Source: Linyphia triangularis
Lineage: Eukaryota; Arthropoda; Arachnida; Araneae; Linyphiidae
Direction of reading: 5' to 3'
Length of the DNA stretch: 64,000 bases
Assembly: GCA_963978545.1 (NCBI GenBank)
Contig: OZ021725.1
Coordinates: 9,737,346-9,801,345, forward strand
The notes beneath the pieces were generated by a model. It saw nothing but the letters and a program-made list of their open reading frames with translations. It was not told the origin of the DNA and searched no databases. Positions 55,743 to 64,000 of the stretch are shown here, piece after piece (within the stretch, counting starts at the first letter, position 1; the number at the start of each line of letters is the position of its first letter). A program made the position numbers and the translations under genes.

Positions 55743-56378
55743 CATCTTCCCCCCCAAAAAAAACTAGACGTTGTAAAAAACCCACCTAGTCAGCCAGAAA
55801 AAGTTAGGAAAACTATTTTTTTCCGCCAAGCGACCGCGTTTAGTTTCTTTGAGGTACTTGTATATAGGCAATCAGAACTTGGCAGGCGAGAATTATTTCG
55901 GATTAATCTCATCTCATTTGCTTCAGCTACTTTGCACTCATTTACACTGAATTGGGATTAATTTTATAAAAACTCTAGGCCTGCCAAGTATTACCCATTC
56001 TTACATTGTGTACAAGTACCCCAAAGAAACTATACTAAACTTCAACTTAATTAGACATCACTTAGACGGTAGATCGTCACCGTGCTCATAGGTATTTAAT
56101 CCTTTTTGGCGGAGTGAAGACATAATTCTCGCCAAACCTTAGAGCCTTTTGTTCTCTACAGGGTTGTGGTTTGGCGAACATTATGCTTTCACGCTGCCAA
56201 AATGGATTAAATACCTATGAGCACTGTGACGATCTACCGTCTAAGTGATGTCTAGTTAAGTTGAAGTTTAGTATAAACGCGGCGCTTGGCGGCTAACATT
56301 AGATTTCATAACTTTTTCTGGCTGACTTGGCGGGTTTTTTACAACGTCTAGTTGTTTTTTGGGAAGATATCAATTCTT
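55743..56378. mobile_element. Large foldback element E with FB240 nested in its right arm
   Basis: Left arm (55743-55905) and right arm (about 55960-56378) are inverted copies: CTAGACGTTGTAAAAAACCC / GGGTTTTTTACAACGTCTAG, AGTCAGCCAGAAAAAGTTA / TAACTTTTTCTGGCTGACT, CCGCCAAGCGACCGCG / CGCGGCGCTTGGCGG. FB240 interrupts the right arm at TA. Confidence 0.78.
56033..56273. mobile_element. Foldback MITE FB240, copy 3
   Basis: 241 bp, TACTAAACTTCAACTTAATT to AGTTAAGTTGAAGTTTAGTA, flanked by TA. The left arm of E, GTTTAGTTTC, preserves the empty site (GAAAC-TA-AACGCGG on the opposite strand), proving the TA duplication. Confidence 0.9.
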
Positions 56379-56678
56379 TTTGTCGAGTTTACTAACTTAA
56401 CTGCAGGAGAGCCCTGCTTTTCATTAATCTTTCTCATTAAATGATCATCTCTTAAAAATTTGCCATGGTTTTCAGTACTCACATACTAAGTCAAAATACC
56501 TTTTTTTTTCAAACACCTCAATTGCATTTTATTCACATAAATTCGGTCTTAACCATCGCCAAGTATGACAATATAATCTTACCACTTTGCCATCACATGA
56601 CTAATGTCTCTTTGAGTAAACTCCGCACAACATATTTAATACGCAATGACGTCACACTTGATCAAAAAAAATTGAAAG

Positions 56679-57461
56679 ACTAGGAGTGTGGAACATTGCC
56701 AAACTTTCAATTATACTTAAATACCGGTCACAGTATTTAAGTTAGACATGGATCAGTGTAATTTACTATTTTTGTTTTCTTATTTTGAATACTTAAAATT
56801 TAAAAAAAAAAAAAAATGCCAGTTTGGCGATATTTCGGTAATAATAATTACAATGACGACAAAAAAAAAAAAAAAAAAAACTGTTATAATTGCGAAATTT
56901 GCAATATTTGGTTGGTTTGGTTTGGTTGAACTCCCGGCTGGGGGAGTGGAAAGGAAGGACTTTGTGAACTAGCACCTGCCTCCGCGTACATATGTGAGAG
57001 AACCACCTCTCTGGAACAGGATGAAGTAAAAAAAAAAAAAGAACTAATAAAAAAAAAAAAGGTGGGGGGGGGGGGGGGGGGGAATTAAATCATTTCGATG
57101 CAGAAGGAATTTTGTGAAGTTACCATTTCGATGCTTTCTCCGGGTGAGGACGTGGACACACACCTTTGCAATATTTCTTTTGGCAAAAAGCAAAAAGTAA
57201 AACTAATTACACTGATTAAATATTGTGTCCATTGCTAATTATTCTATTATCCTTTCGAGTGATTGAAACTGAAGAGAAACAGTCGTCGATGGACAATGTT
57301 CAAAGGAAGAAAAATACGTGTTGAAGACATTCGTTTTTCAACTTTCCTTTACCGAATTTCTACAGGATTAGAAAAAAAAACCTCTTAAAAGCATCTTATT
57401 CTCCCGACACCCACAACTGTTTGAAACATGATTTAAAGCTAATTTTTATGTACATTATTCT
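56679..57461 (+). mobile_element. M element, copy 12 (3' part lost)
   Basis: Starts CTAGGAGTGTGGAACATTGC. A- and G-runs (56862-56880, 57048-57082) disrupt it. It ends before the LINE fragment at 57462. Confidence 0.62.
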
Positions 57462-57929
57462 GTTGTTGTTGTTTCTAATCTCCCTTTTGTCTGACGAAGT
57501 CAGACAATATCAGTGAAGCCATTGACATTAATGAAGTCTGACACTAGTTGTGGACAGTTATAAATGTCCTCCCAGTCCAGTCCAAGGCAGTCCAAAATGT
57601 GCTGAGGTGATGCCTGTTCTTTTTGGCATTTAGGGCAAAGAGGAAAATTTTTGCTTCCTTCCAGAATATGTGAGGCCTTTAAGGTGACCACTAGCAAGTC
57701 GGGACAGACGGGTATTGGTGTGCCTATTACAAGGAAGAGATAGGGAGTGTCCTGGCTTTTTGGCTTTATACCATTAGTGAGACGGAGGTATATGCCGCTT
57801 TATTTTGAGCTATTTTCTTTGAGTATAACTCTTGATATGTGAGTTCTTGAGTAGAGAGGACAGGGTGTTCTTGTCCCTCCTTAGCAAGAGTGTCAGCCAA
57901 TTCATTTCCGTGGATGTCTACATGTGACG
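57462..57929 (-). mobile_element. 5'-truncated non-LTR retrotransposon, RNase H end, copy 2
   Basis: 468 bp, nearly identical to copy 1 and truncated 18-20 bp earlier. Flanked by ACATTATTCT (57452-57461, 57930-57939). The zinc-knuckle frame reads GSKNFPLCPKCQKEQASPQH and is intact. The same one-base frame change relative to the RNase H segment is present, so it predates both insertions or is a feature of the source element. Confidence 0.9.
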
Positions 57930-57939
57930 ACATTATTCT

Positions 57940-58950
57940 TTTGGGTCTATGTAACGTACTTTCAAAGTTATTGAGTTTCAACTATAAAGATTAGACAAAA
58001 AAAAATCACTATCTCCTTAAGCTTACAAAAATTCTGAAATTCAATTGTTCAGATGTGAAATTTAATCATGAAAGGCTGCAAAGTAATTTCGTGAGGACGT
58101 GATACATAAAAATACTTTACAGTTAGTGCAAAAAAAAAATTTGTTCGCGCTGAACATCCAGACTTCCGACAACGTGAGGAAAATGTCTTAGTGTCCATTG
58201 CTGGCACGTGCTTCGCGCCAACTTTTCGTGTCGTCTAGACTGGCAGCGGAACTGTTTTTTGCCGTTTCTCTACAGGATCTACTTCGTCACAATGGATGGA
58301 ACTGTTAGGGGAAGCGAATAGATAGAACTTCCTACAATATGCGGTTCAATAAGATGAGTAAACTCAAGACAATTGACGACATGTTAGCATTTAATATTTA
58401 CAGTTATTTACAAGCAAAATATGGTTACAAGCATAATTAGCCTCTGTTATAAAACACAGCTCATATGAGGAAAAGATATACGTTCATCGTCTTATAACTG
58501 CATAAATTTATAGAACCCGACAAGATGGAAAATAAAGTTAAAAACAAGTTACGTTGTCCTGGCAACGGGTAACTGCCATCCGGGAACAAGAAATAAATTT
58601 TGATGCGTGGGATTTTATTAGCCTCGAGCACTACAGAACTATCATCAGCTGTAGGACTGAATTCGGCTATTTTTAATGCAAAGAAAAATTATGCGCCCAA
58701 AATCCGATGTGCATTTAAATGTACGCGGGGTCTCAGGAGGTTAATGTAAAAACACCTTAAGATTAGTCAAATTGCGTGTAAGCAAATTTGACATAAACCT
58801 TAATGCCTGGTCCCTTTGCTGCCTCTAACCTTTATGTTCAAAACAAAGAGGCGCAAATGACAACTACCCTAGCCTAACAAACCTCTCCTTGAATTGAGGG
58901 CGACGAAATGGCTCTATGCAATATAGTAGAGACTGTATGCAATAATTATT
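57940..58950. other. Interval without assigned feature
   Basis: 58190-58350 and 58540-58740 are GC-richer. TATAAAACA at 58450 and AATAAA at 58528 and 58592 occur in LTR-like order after a TGTTAGGGGAAGCG motif (58302), but no matching CA end with a duplication was found. Confidence 0.3.
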
Positions 58951-58954
58951 TTAA

Positions 58955-59158
58955 CCCTTTGCACTCCAGTGGCGCCTCTCAGGCGCCACACGATTGGATG
59001 CCACACCACGAGAGGACCATTAGGTGTGATGCGGAAATTCGATGCAAGGCCAATGACTGTGTTTAGTTTCTATGAAGCAAATCCATAAACACCAGCCGAA
59101 CCTAAAATGCCTCGAGTTGCTGATTCCTCAGCGTGAAAAAGGCCTGGAGTGCAAAGGG
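58955..59158. mobile_element. piggyBac-like MITE, copy 2
   Basis: 204 bp, ends as in copy 1, flanked by TTAA (58951-58954, 59159-59162). It differs mainly by a 12-13 bp extra segment TTCCTCAGCGTGA near the right end. Confidence 0.92.
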
Positions 59159-59284
59159 TTAAAATTTTAGGGAATGTTTATTCTCTCTGTTACTTTCAAA
59201 TAGTTTTGACACTACATCCAGATTTGCACTGAGAATTCTAATTCCTGTTCAGTTTCTTGGAATAAGAATCCTTCCTAACAAACT

Positions 59285-59790
59285 AAGAATTTTTTTCAAA
59301 ATTTCTCCACGTTTTTGAACATCCTGATTTCAAAAAAGTAATCTAGAAAAAAATGTCTGTCTGTGTGTGAGTGTAACTCCCGAACAAATCGACCTACGAT
59401 GTTCAAATTTGGTGTGCTGGTTGGTGATGGCATAGGGACCTACCATAAAGGTTTTGGTCATAATGGTTCATGGGCATAAGGTAGCTGCCAATGAAAAAAT
59501 CATGTTTTTCAGTAATTGCTAAAAAACGGCACTAACGATTTTGTCCTAAATATCCCCACCTCTGAAATTCCCGTAAAAATGCTTTAATGGCGTAAAAAGT
59601 TGAAAAACGAATGCCTTTAACACAGAGTTCTATTTCCTTGAGCATACCTCATCAACGATCCTTTATCTCCTCTCCCCTCAGTTTTACATATAAGAAAGGA
59701 TAATATAAGAATTAATGAAAAGTGTATAACTAAAATCACCTATTTAGCGAAGTTTTTTTTTCAAAGACCCATACAAGAATTATGGTAAAA
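59285..59790 (-). mobile_element. M element, copy 13 (partial)
   Basis: Reverse-strand M from the CACGTTTTTGAACATCCTG block to the CAAAGACCCATACAAGAATTA block. The 5' start is lost where an R-like segment (59800-59880) begins. Confidence 0.68.
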
Positions 59791-59940
59791 TATATGGACT
59801 TCGATATCGAATCTATTTGTCAAGTTTCAGCTCAATTGAAAGACGGAAAGTGGGTTACTTAGACCTCCGCAGATTTTCCAACCATCGATATATACTCAGC
59901 CAATCATTCACTCACACACACTAAGAAAATCAAACTTAAT

Positions 59941-60070
<130 letters not shown>

Positions 60071-60121
60071 GTGCACTGTCAAACAGAAAGACCAATTCCA
60101 TTTACATGACAGGATAAGGAC

Positions 60122-60758
60122 TAGAGGTCGGAAATATCGATCAAAATAAATATCGTTATTATATAGTTGCATAGAAAAAAATATCGATAAAATATCGGTA
60201 TATCGATACATGATTTCGGGGCAAATTTCTACTTTTCAGGAATTCATGCCAAAATTGTTTTAATAAATAAATTATAAAAAATTGTTTTGATAAATAAATT
60301 ATATTATCAATCAGAATAAATAAAATACGTTTGGATGTCAATGCAAAAATTCTCGTTTATTTTTAAAGAAAAAATTTTGAAAAGTAGTTTACACATATTT
60401 TGCTGTTTTTAATATTTAAAATTAGATGCAAATTCCAGGCACAAGTTGGCAATAAAAAAGGCGCTATATTAATGACTACTAATAAATAATCTTATCTTTC
60501 CATTACATTGTGTTTTCATTTTGGTTAGGGTGCCATTTTAACTGTCTCTCAGCCAAGTCCAAACTTAAGTTCTGAAGTTTTTGAAAAGGGGATAAAGAAA
60601 GTCGAAAAAACACATGGAACTACAAAACGATCATCAAAAAACTAAAAATGTTTGAAAATATGGATTTATCGGTAACTTGTATCGATATTTTTACTATCGA
60701 TATTTTTTATTAAAATATCGATAAAAATATCGTCTTATCGATATATCGCCGACCTCTA
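60122..60758 (+). mobile_element. hAT-type MITE (TAGAGGTCGG family), copy 3, best preserved
   Basis: 637 bp with ends TAGAGGTCGGAAATATCG and CGATATATCGCCGACCTCTA and an exact 8-bp duplication ATAAGGAC (60114-60121, 60759-60766). Subterminal ATCGATA palindromes flank an AT-rich centre. Non-coding. Confidence 0.9.
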
Positions 60759-60766
60759 ATAAGGAC

Positions 60767-61132
60767 ACATGGAAACAAACAGAATATCACAAAAAGATAA
60801 ATTATTTAAAGTACTTAATATAAAGTATTTAAAAATGAAGATTTTATAGAATAGTAAATCCGAAAATCTTTCACCAAAGAAAATTTTCACTTAGCAAATC
60901 GATCCAACACAATGTCCTAATCATTCATGTTTAGAGTATTTAAAAGTAAATGAAAGAACACACATCAAGAAAAAACAGTCTAACCGACTGTAAGTATGCA
61001 AGGTTTTCGTGTTTAAAGTTCACTTGTTGACAATCGTCGGGAGTTTGTAGTGTAATCGATTAATCTCAGTCACAATTTTTTATACGTGCAACTGAGATCA
61101 TAATAAACTATTATTAGAAGGAACAAACATCA
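60767..61132. other. Interval without recognised feature
   Basis: AT-rich, no frame or repeat match. Confidence 0.4.
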
Positions 61133-61211
61133 TTTTTATAACAAGGTGCAAAAAATTAATAGTTATTTAAGCAACTTGTGGGGAAAGTAATACTTTTTCA
61201 TACGAGGTAAA

Positions 61212-61380
61212 GTAGTAGAACCTCGATTAACCGTCCCTCCTTTATCCGGAACTCTCTGTTAACCGGCAATCATTTAGTCGACATCAAAAATCTCCCAAAT
61301 GAGTAGTAAATCATTTGTTCCTTTTTAAACCGTAATCTTTTCCCTTGCTCTAGAGTTACATAAGTAATGGTGAGGCTTGA
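61212..61380 (+). mobile_element. Tigger/pogo-like fragment, copy 3
   Basis: It starts at the left TIR (AGTAGAACCTCGATTAACC) and stops at GGTGAGGCTTGACC, losing the C-terminal frame and right end. Confidence 0.75.
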
Positions 61381-61439
61381 CCTTCTCAATACTTTTCTTC
61401 CAAATTGGCCAATAGTTTTTAATAGCTACATTTAAAATA

Positions 61440-61890
61440 CAGTAGAACATCGATTAACCGTCCCTCCTTTATCCGGAACTCTCTGTTAACCGGCAATCAT
61501 TTAGTCGACATCAAAAATCTCCCAAATGAGTAATAAATCATTTGTTCCTTTTTAAACCGTAATCTTTTCCCTTGCTCTAAAGTTACATAAGCAATGGTGA
61601 GGCTTTTCTAAAGAACTGACATGGTTAAAGCAACTTTCGGATGCAGATCAAACTGAAGTAATGCCTTCAAAAAGACTCAGGGATACAGCAGCGAAACAAA
61701 GATTATCAAGATAATTGCGACAAAAACTCATTTCCAACAATTATGTCATAACAAAACATTAAAAGTCCTGTATTCAATAAACGGAAATCATTTACTTTTT
61801 ATTGTTTTTTACAACTCTCTTTTATCCGGAATTTTCGCTTAACCGACCTACCTTTGGTCGGAATTAGGTCTGTTAATCGAGATTCAACTG
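61440..61890 (+). mobile_element. Tigger/pogo-like deletion derivative, copy 4
   Basis: Ends CAGTAGAACATCGATTAACC and GTTAATCGAGATTCAACTG, flanked by TA (61438-61439, 61891-61892). The C-terminal frame is present but carries substitutions and a short deletion before ELTWLKQ. Confidence 0.82.
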
Positions 61891-62265
61891 TATTTGATGA
61901 TTGCGATAGCACGAATTAAATAATTTACAGAGTTTTAAAAAGTATTTTTCCACGTGTTGCGTGCAATATTTTTTATTATCACGTGCAAAAAATTATTTTT
62001 AATACATATATTTATTAACTTTGGCTACTCGAGTCAATGAACTTCTTCAGAATATATGTAATTTCAATGCCAAGAGCACGAGGCGTGCGAGAATGTACTT
62101 TTTCACACCAGTGCGAAAAAGTTTTTTTCCCGCACTGATGCTCTCGAAAAAGTGCTACTTTCTCCACTATTTTTGATTCAAAATGATTAAAAAAAGTTGA
62201 GTTTTTTGCACGTTGTTATAAAAAAAATTTTTTAAATGGTTTTGAATAAAAATTCGTGGCGAAAG

Positions 62266-62396
62266 CATCGATATAGATAAACAACTGGATAGACTGCTCC
62301 ATTGTCAATGCAATGAGAAAAACTCTCCCGGGGATTGCGAAGCTGGTGGGAAGATTAACCAATCACAGTTCACTTTTATAATTGGACTAGCTGAAT
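62266..62396. mobile_element. hAT-type MITE (CATCGATATA family), copy 3, cut by a Helitron
   Basis: Begins CATCGATATAGATAAACAAC and matches copy 2 up to CACTTTTATAATTGGA, where the Helitron at 62397 begins. Copy 2 continues TGGGAATGCG at that point. The remainder lies beyond the window. Confidence 0.78.
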
Positions 62397-64000
62397 ACCC
62401 GTGCTGCGCTACGAAATTTTACCATTAGCATTTTAGCGATCAAAAGACATTCACGTATTCTACATTTCAGACGTTTGCACCCATTTCGATCCCGACAAAT
62501 TGATTTATCAAAATAGAAACTTTCCTTTGTTGACAATTTTAACGAAATTTATAATTGTGAATACTATATTGGAAAGAGGCATTTGAATATCCCTCGTTTA
62601 GAACGTTTAATTCCCTTCGGACCCTTTTAATTACGTAATCGAGATTGAAATAGTTTATTGTGTTTATGTTTGCTCTTTGTTCTAAATTTCGAAGTAGTAG
62701 CTGTATTGGAATTGAGACATTAAAATAATACTCGTATAGTTTCAATGTTGCGTCGACTTTTCATATCTTAAAAATTCATTAATCGATATTGGAATAATTT
62801 TTTTTTTTTTTTAAATTTGTCCTTTTAACATTTGCACCAAACATCAGAATTGTGACTACATTGGAAGAGGAACATTCGGATATCCCTCGTTTGGAACATT
62901 TAACCCCTTTTCGACTCCATAAAGTAGGTTAATCGAGAACGAAATAGCTTACTTTTTCTATGTTTATCTTTTTTGACATTTGTACAAATTTTCAAAGTTG
63001 TGACCAAATGGGAAGTGGGACATTCGAATATCTCTCTTTTGGAAGGTTTAACGCCTTTTCCAACCCTTAAGTGGGTTAATCGAGATCGGAATGGCTTACT
63101 TTTCTATGTTTATCTTGATTGGCATTCATACCAATTTTAAGAATTGCGACGAAATGGGAAGTAGAATATTCGAATATCTCTCTTTGGAACGTTTAACCCC
63201 TTTTCGACCCCTAAGCGTGGATTAACCGAGATCGGAATAGCTTGCTTATTCTATGTTTATTTTTGTTGACATTTGCCCCAATTTTCAGAATTGTGACTAT
63301 ATGGGGAGTGGGATATTTGAGTTTGGAACGTTTAACTCCTTTTCCAACCCTTAAAGTGGGTTAATCAAGCTCGGAATAGCTTAATTTTTCTATGTTTGTC
63401 TTTGTTGACATTTGTGCCTATTTTCAGAGTTGTGACCAAATGGGAAGTGGTACATTCGAATATACCTCCTTTGAAAAGTTTAAACCCTTTTCCACCCCTT
63501 AAAATGGGTTAACCTAGGTCGGAATAGAATGCTTTTTCTATTTTTACCATTGTTGATATTTGTGCCGATTTTCAGAGTTGTGACCAAATGGGAAGTGAGA
63601 TATTCGAATGTCCCTCGTTTGGAACGTTTAACCCCTTTTCGACCCCTTAAAGTGGGTTAATCGAGATCGGAGTAGCTTACTTTTTCTATTTTTACCATTA
63701 TTGATATTTGTGCCGATTTTCAGAGTTGTGACCAAATGGAAAGTGGGATATTCGAATGTCTCTCGTTTGGAACGTTTAACCCCTTTTTCGACCCCTTAAA
63801 ATGGGTTAATCGAGATCGGAGTAGCTTACTTTTTCTATTATTACCATTGTTGATATTTGTGCCGATTTTCAGAGTTGTGACCAAATGGGAAGTGGGATAT
63901 TTGAATGTCCCCCTTTTGGAACGTTTAACCCCTTTTTCGACCCCTTAAAATGGGTTAATCAAGATCGGAGTGGCTTACTTTTTCTATTTTTACCATTGTT
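62397..64000 (-). mobile_element. Helitron 3' end with internal minisatellite (runs off the window)
   Basis: On the minus strand the end reads GTAGCGCAGCACGGGTATTC then AGCTAG, with a GC hairpin-type segment just before the CTAG terminus and T next to it. Compared with the uninterrupted MITE copy at 16643 (TTGGA|TGGGAA), insertion occurred exactly between A and T, the Helitron target. The 5' end and any Rep/helicase gene would be right of the window. Confidence 0.82.
62815..64000. repeat. ~149-bp tandem repeat array inside the Helitron
   Basis: Eight units with spacing 148-150 bp, becoming more uniform to the right (unit marks at 63552, 63700, 63849, 63998). A unit contains GTTGATATTTGTGCCGATTT, CAGAGTTGTGACCAAATGGG, ATTCGAATGTC, TTTGGAACGTTTAACCCC and TGGGTTAATCGAGATCGGAG. 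A decayed unit occurs at about 62515-62665. The array continues past the window. Confidence 0.92.

Larger units (their letters stand above)
61133..62226. mobile_element. Candidate ~1.1-kb TIR element with two Tigger insertions
   Basis: TTTTATAACAAGGTGCAAAAAA (61134 on) is matched inversely by TTTTTTGCACGTTGTTATAAAA (62202-62223). Weaker inner pairing involves GGAAAGTAATACTTTTTC and GAAAAAGTGCTACTTTCT. Target duplication is not resolved. Confidence 0.5.

Noticed and set aside
58302..58700. Possible second solo LTR (TGTTAGGGG..., TATAAAA, AATAAA)
   Set aside because: No CA terminus with a matching 4-6 bp duplication could be found, so the boundary is unsupported.

Overview
The window looks like AT-rich nuclear DNA of an arthropod that is almost entirely transposable-element (TE) debris. 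The best clue to the host is the two copies of a non-LTR retrotransposon 3' end (53.6 and 57.5 kb). Their RNase H tail (WIPSHVDIHGNELADTLAKEG, then a C-x2-C...SPQHILDCLGL knuckle) is, from general knowledge, very common in spider proteomes. A spider is therefore plausible but not proven. There is no bacterial, organellar or viral gene organisation, no rRNA, no genuine tRNA and no CRISPR.

Protein-coding content is minimal. One convincing host exon (25463-25764, minus strand, Asn-Gly rich) has an ATG, GC-richer codons and a good splice donor. A diverged 65-bp minisatellite lies just upstream of it, and a CpG-containing segment about 1.9 kb upstream could be its promoter. A second, weak exon candidate lies at 14600-14949. 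All other coding remnants belong to TEs: a BED zinc-finger exon in a hAT transposon, RNase H ends of a LINE, a C-terminal mariner transposase relic, and a short C-terminal reading frame in Tigger-like elements.

TE layout. (1) A tRNA-derived SINE (SINE1, 14 copies), most copies with 9-15 bp target duplications; six copies form three head-to-head pairs. (2) A second tRNA-derived SINE (SINE2, 4 copies) and one copy of a third. (3) A ~660-bp terminal-inverted-repeat (TIR) MITE (H, 10 copies plus a relic) with 3-bp TNA duplications. (4) A ~0.7-1 kb unclassified element ending in a hairpin (M, about 13 copies). (5) A ~0.9 kb AT-rich element (R) containing ~135-bp tandem units. (6) hAT, piggyBac-like and other TTAA-target elements, Tc1/mariner and Tigger elements, foldback MITEs, two Helitrons and one solo LTR. 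Many are nested, and older copies elsewhere in the window often supply the empty site, so several target duplications can be proven directly.

Region by region: 0-5 kb SINE1 and R; 5-7.6 kb two TTAA MITEs; 7.7-15.7 kb M, foldback and H elements with nested insertions; 15.8-21.9 kb R, SINE1, M and piggyBac; 22-24 kb a local duplication of H; 24.2-28.9 kb a Helitron and the host-gene 5' region; 29-34.8 kb M, TTAA and Tigger elements; 35.7-41.4 kb R, hAT MITE, mariner relic and palindromes; 41.4-46.5 kb an R array split by H, a solo LTR and a hAT; 46.8-57.9 kb M, H, SINE2 and LINE ends; 59-64 kb piggyBac, hAT MITE, Tigger and a minisatellite-bearing Helitron that runs off the window.
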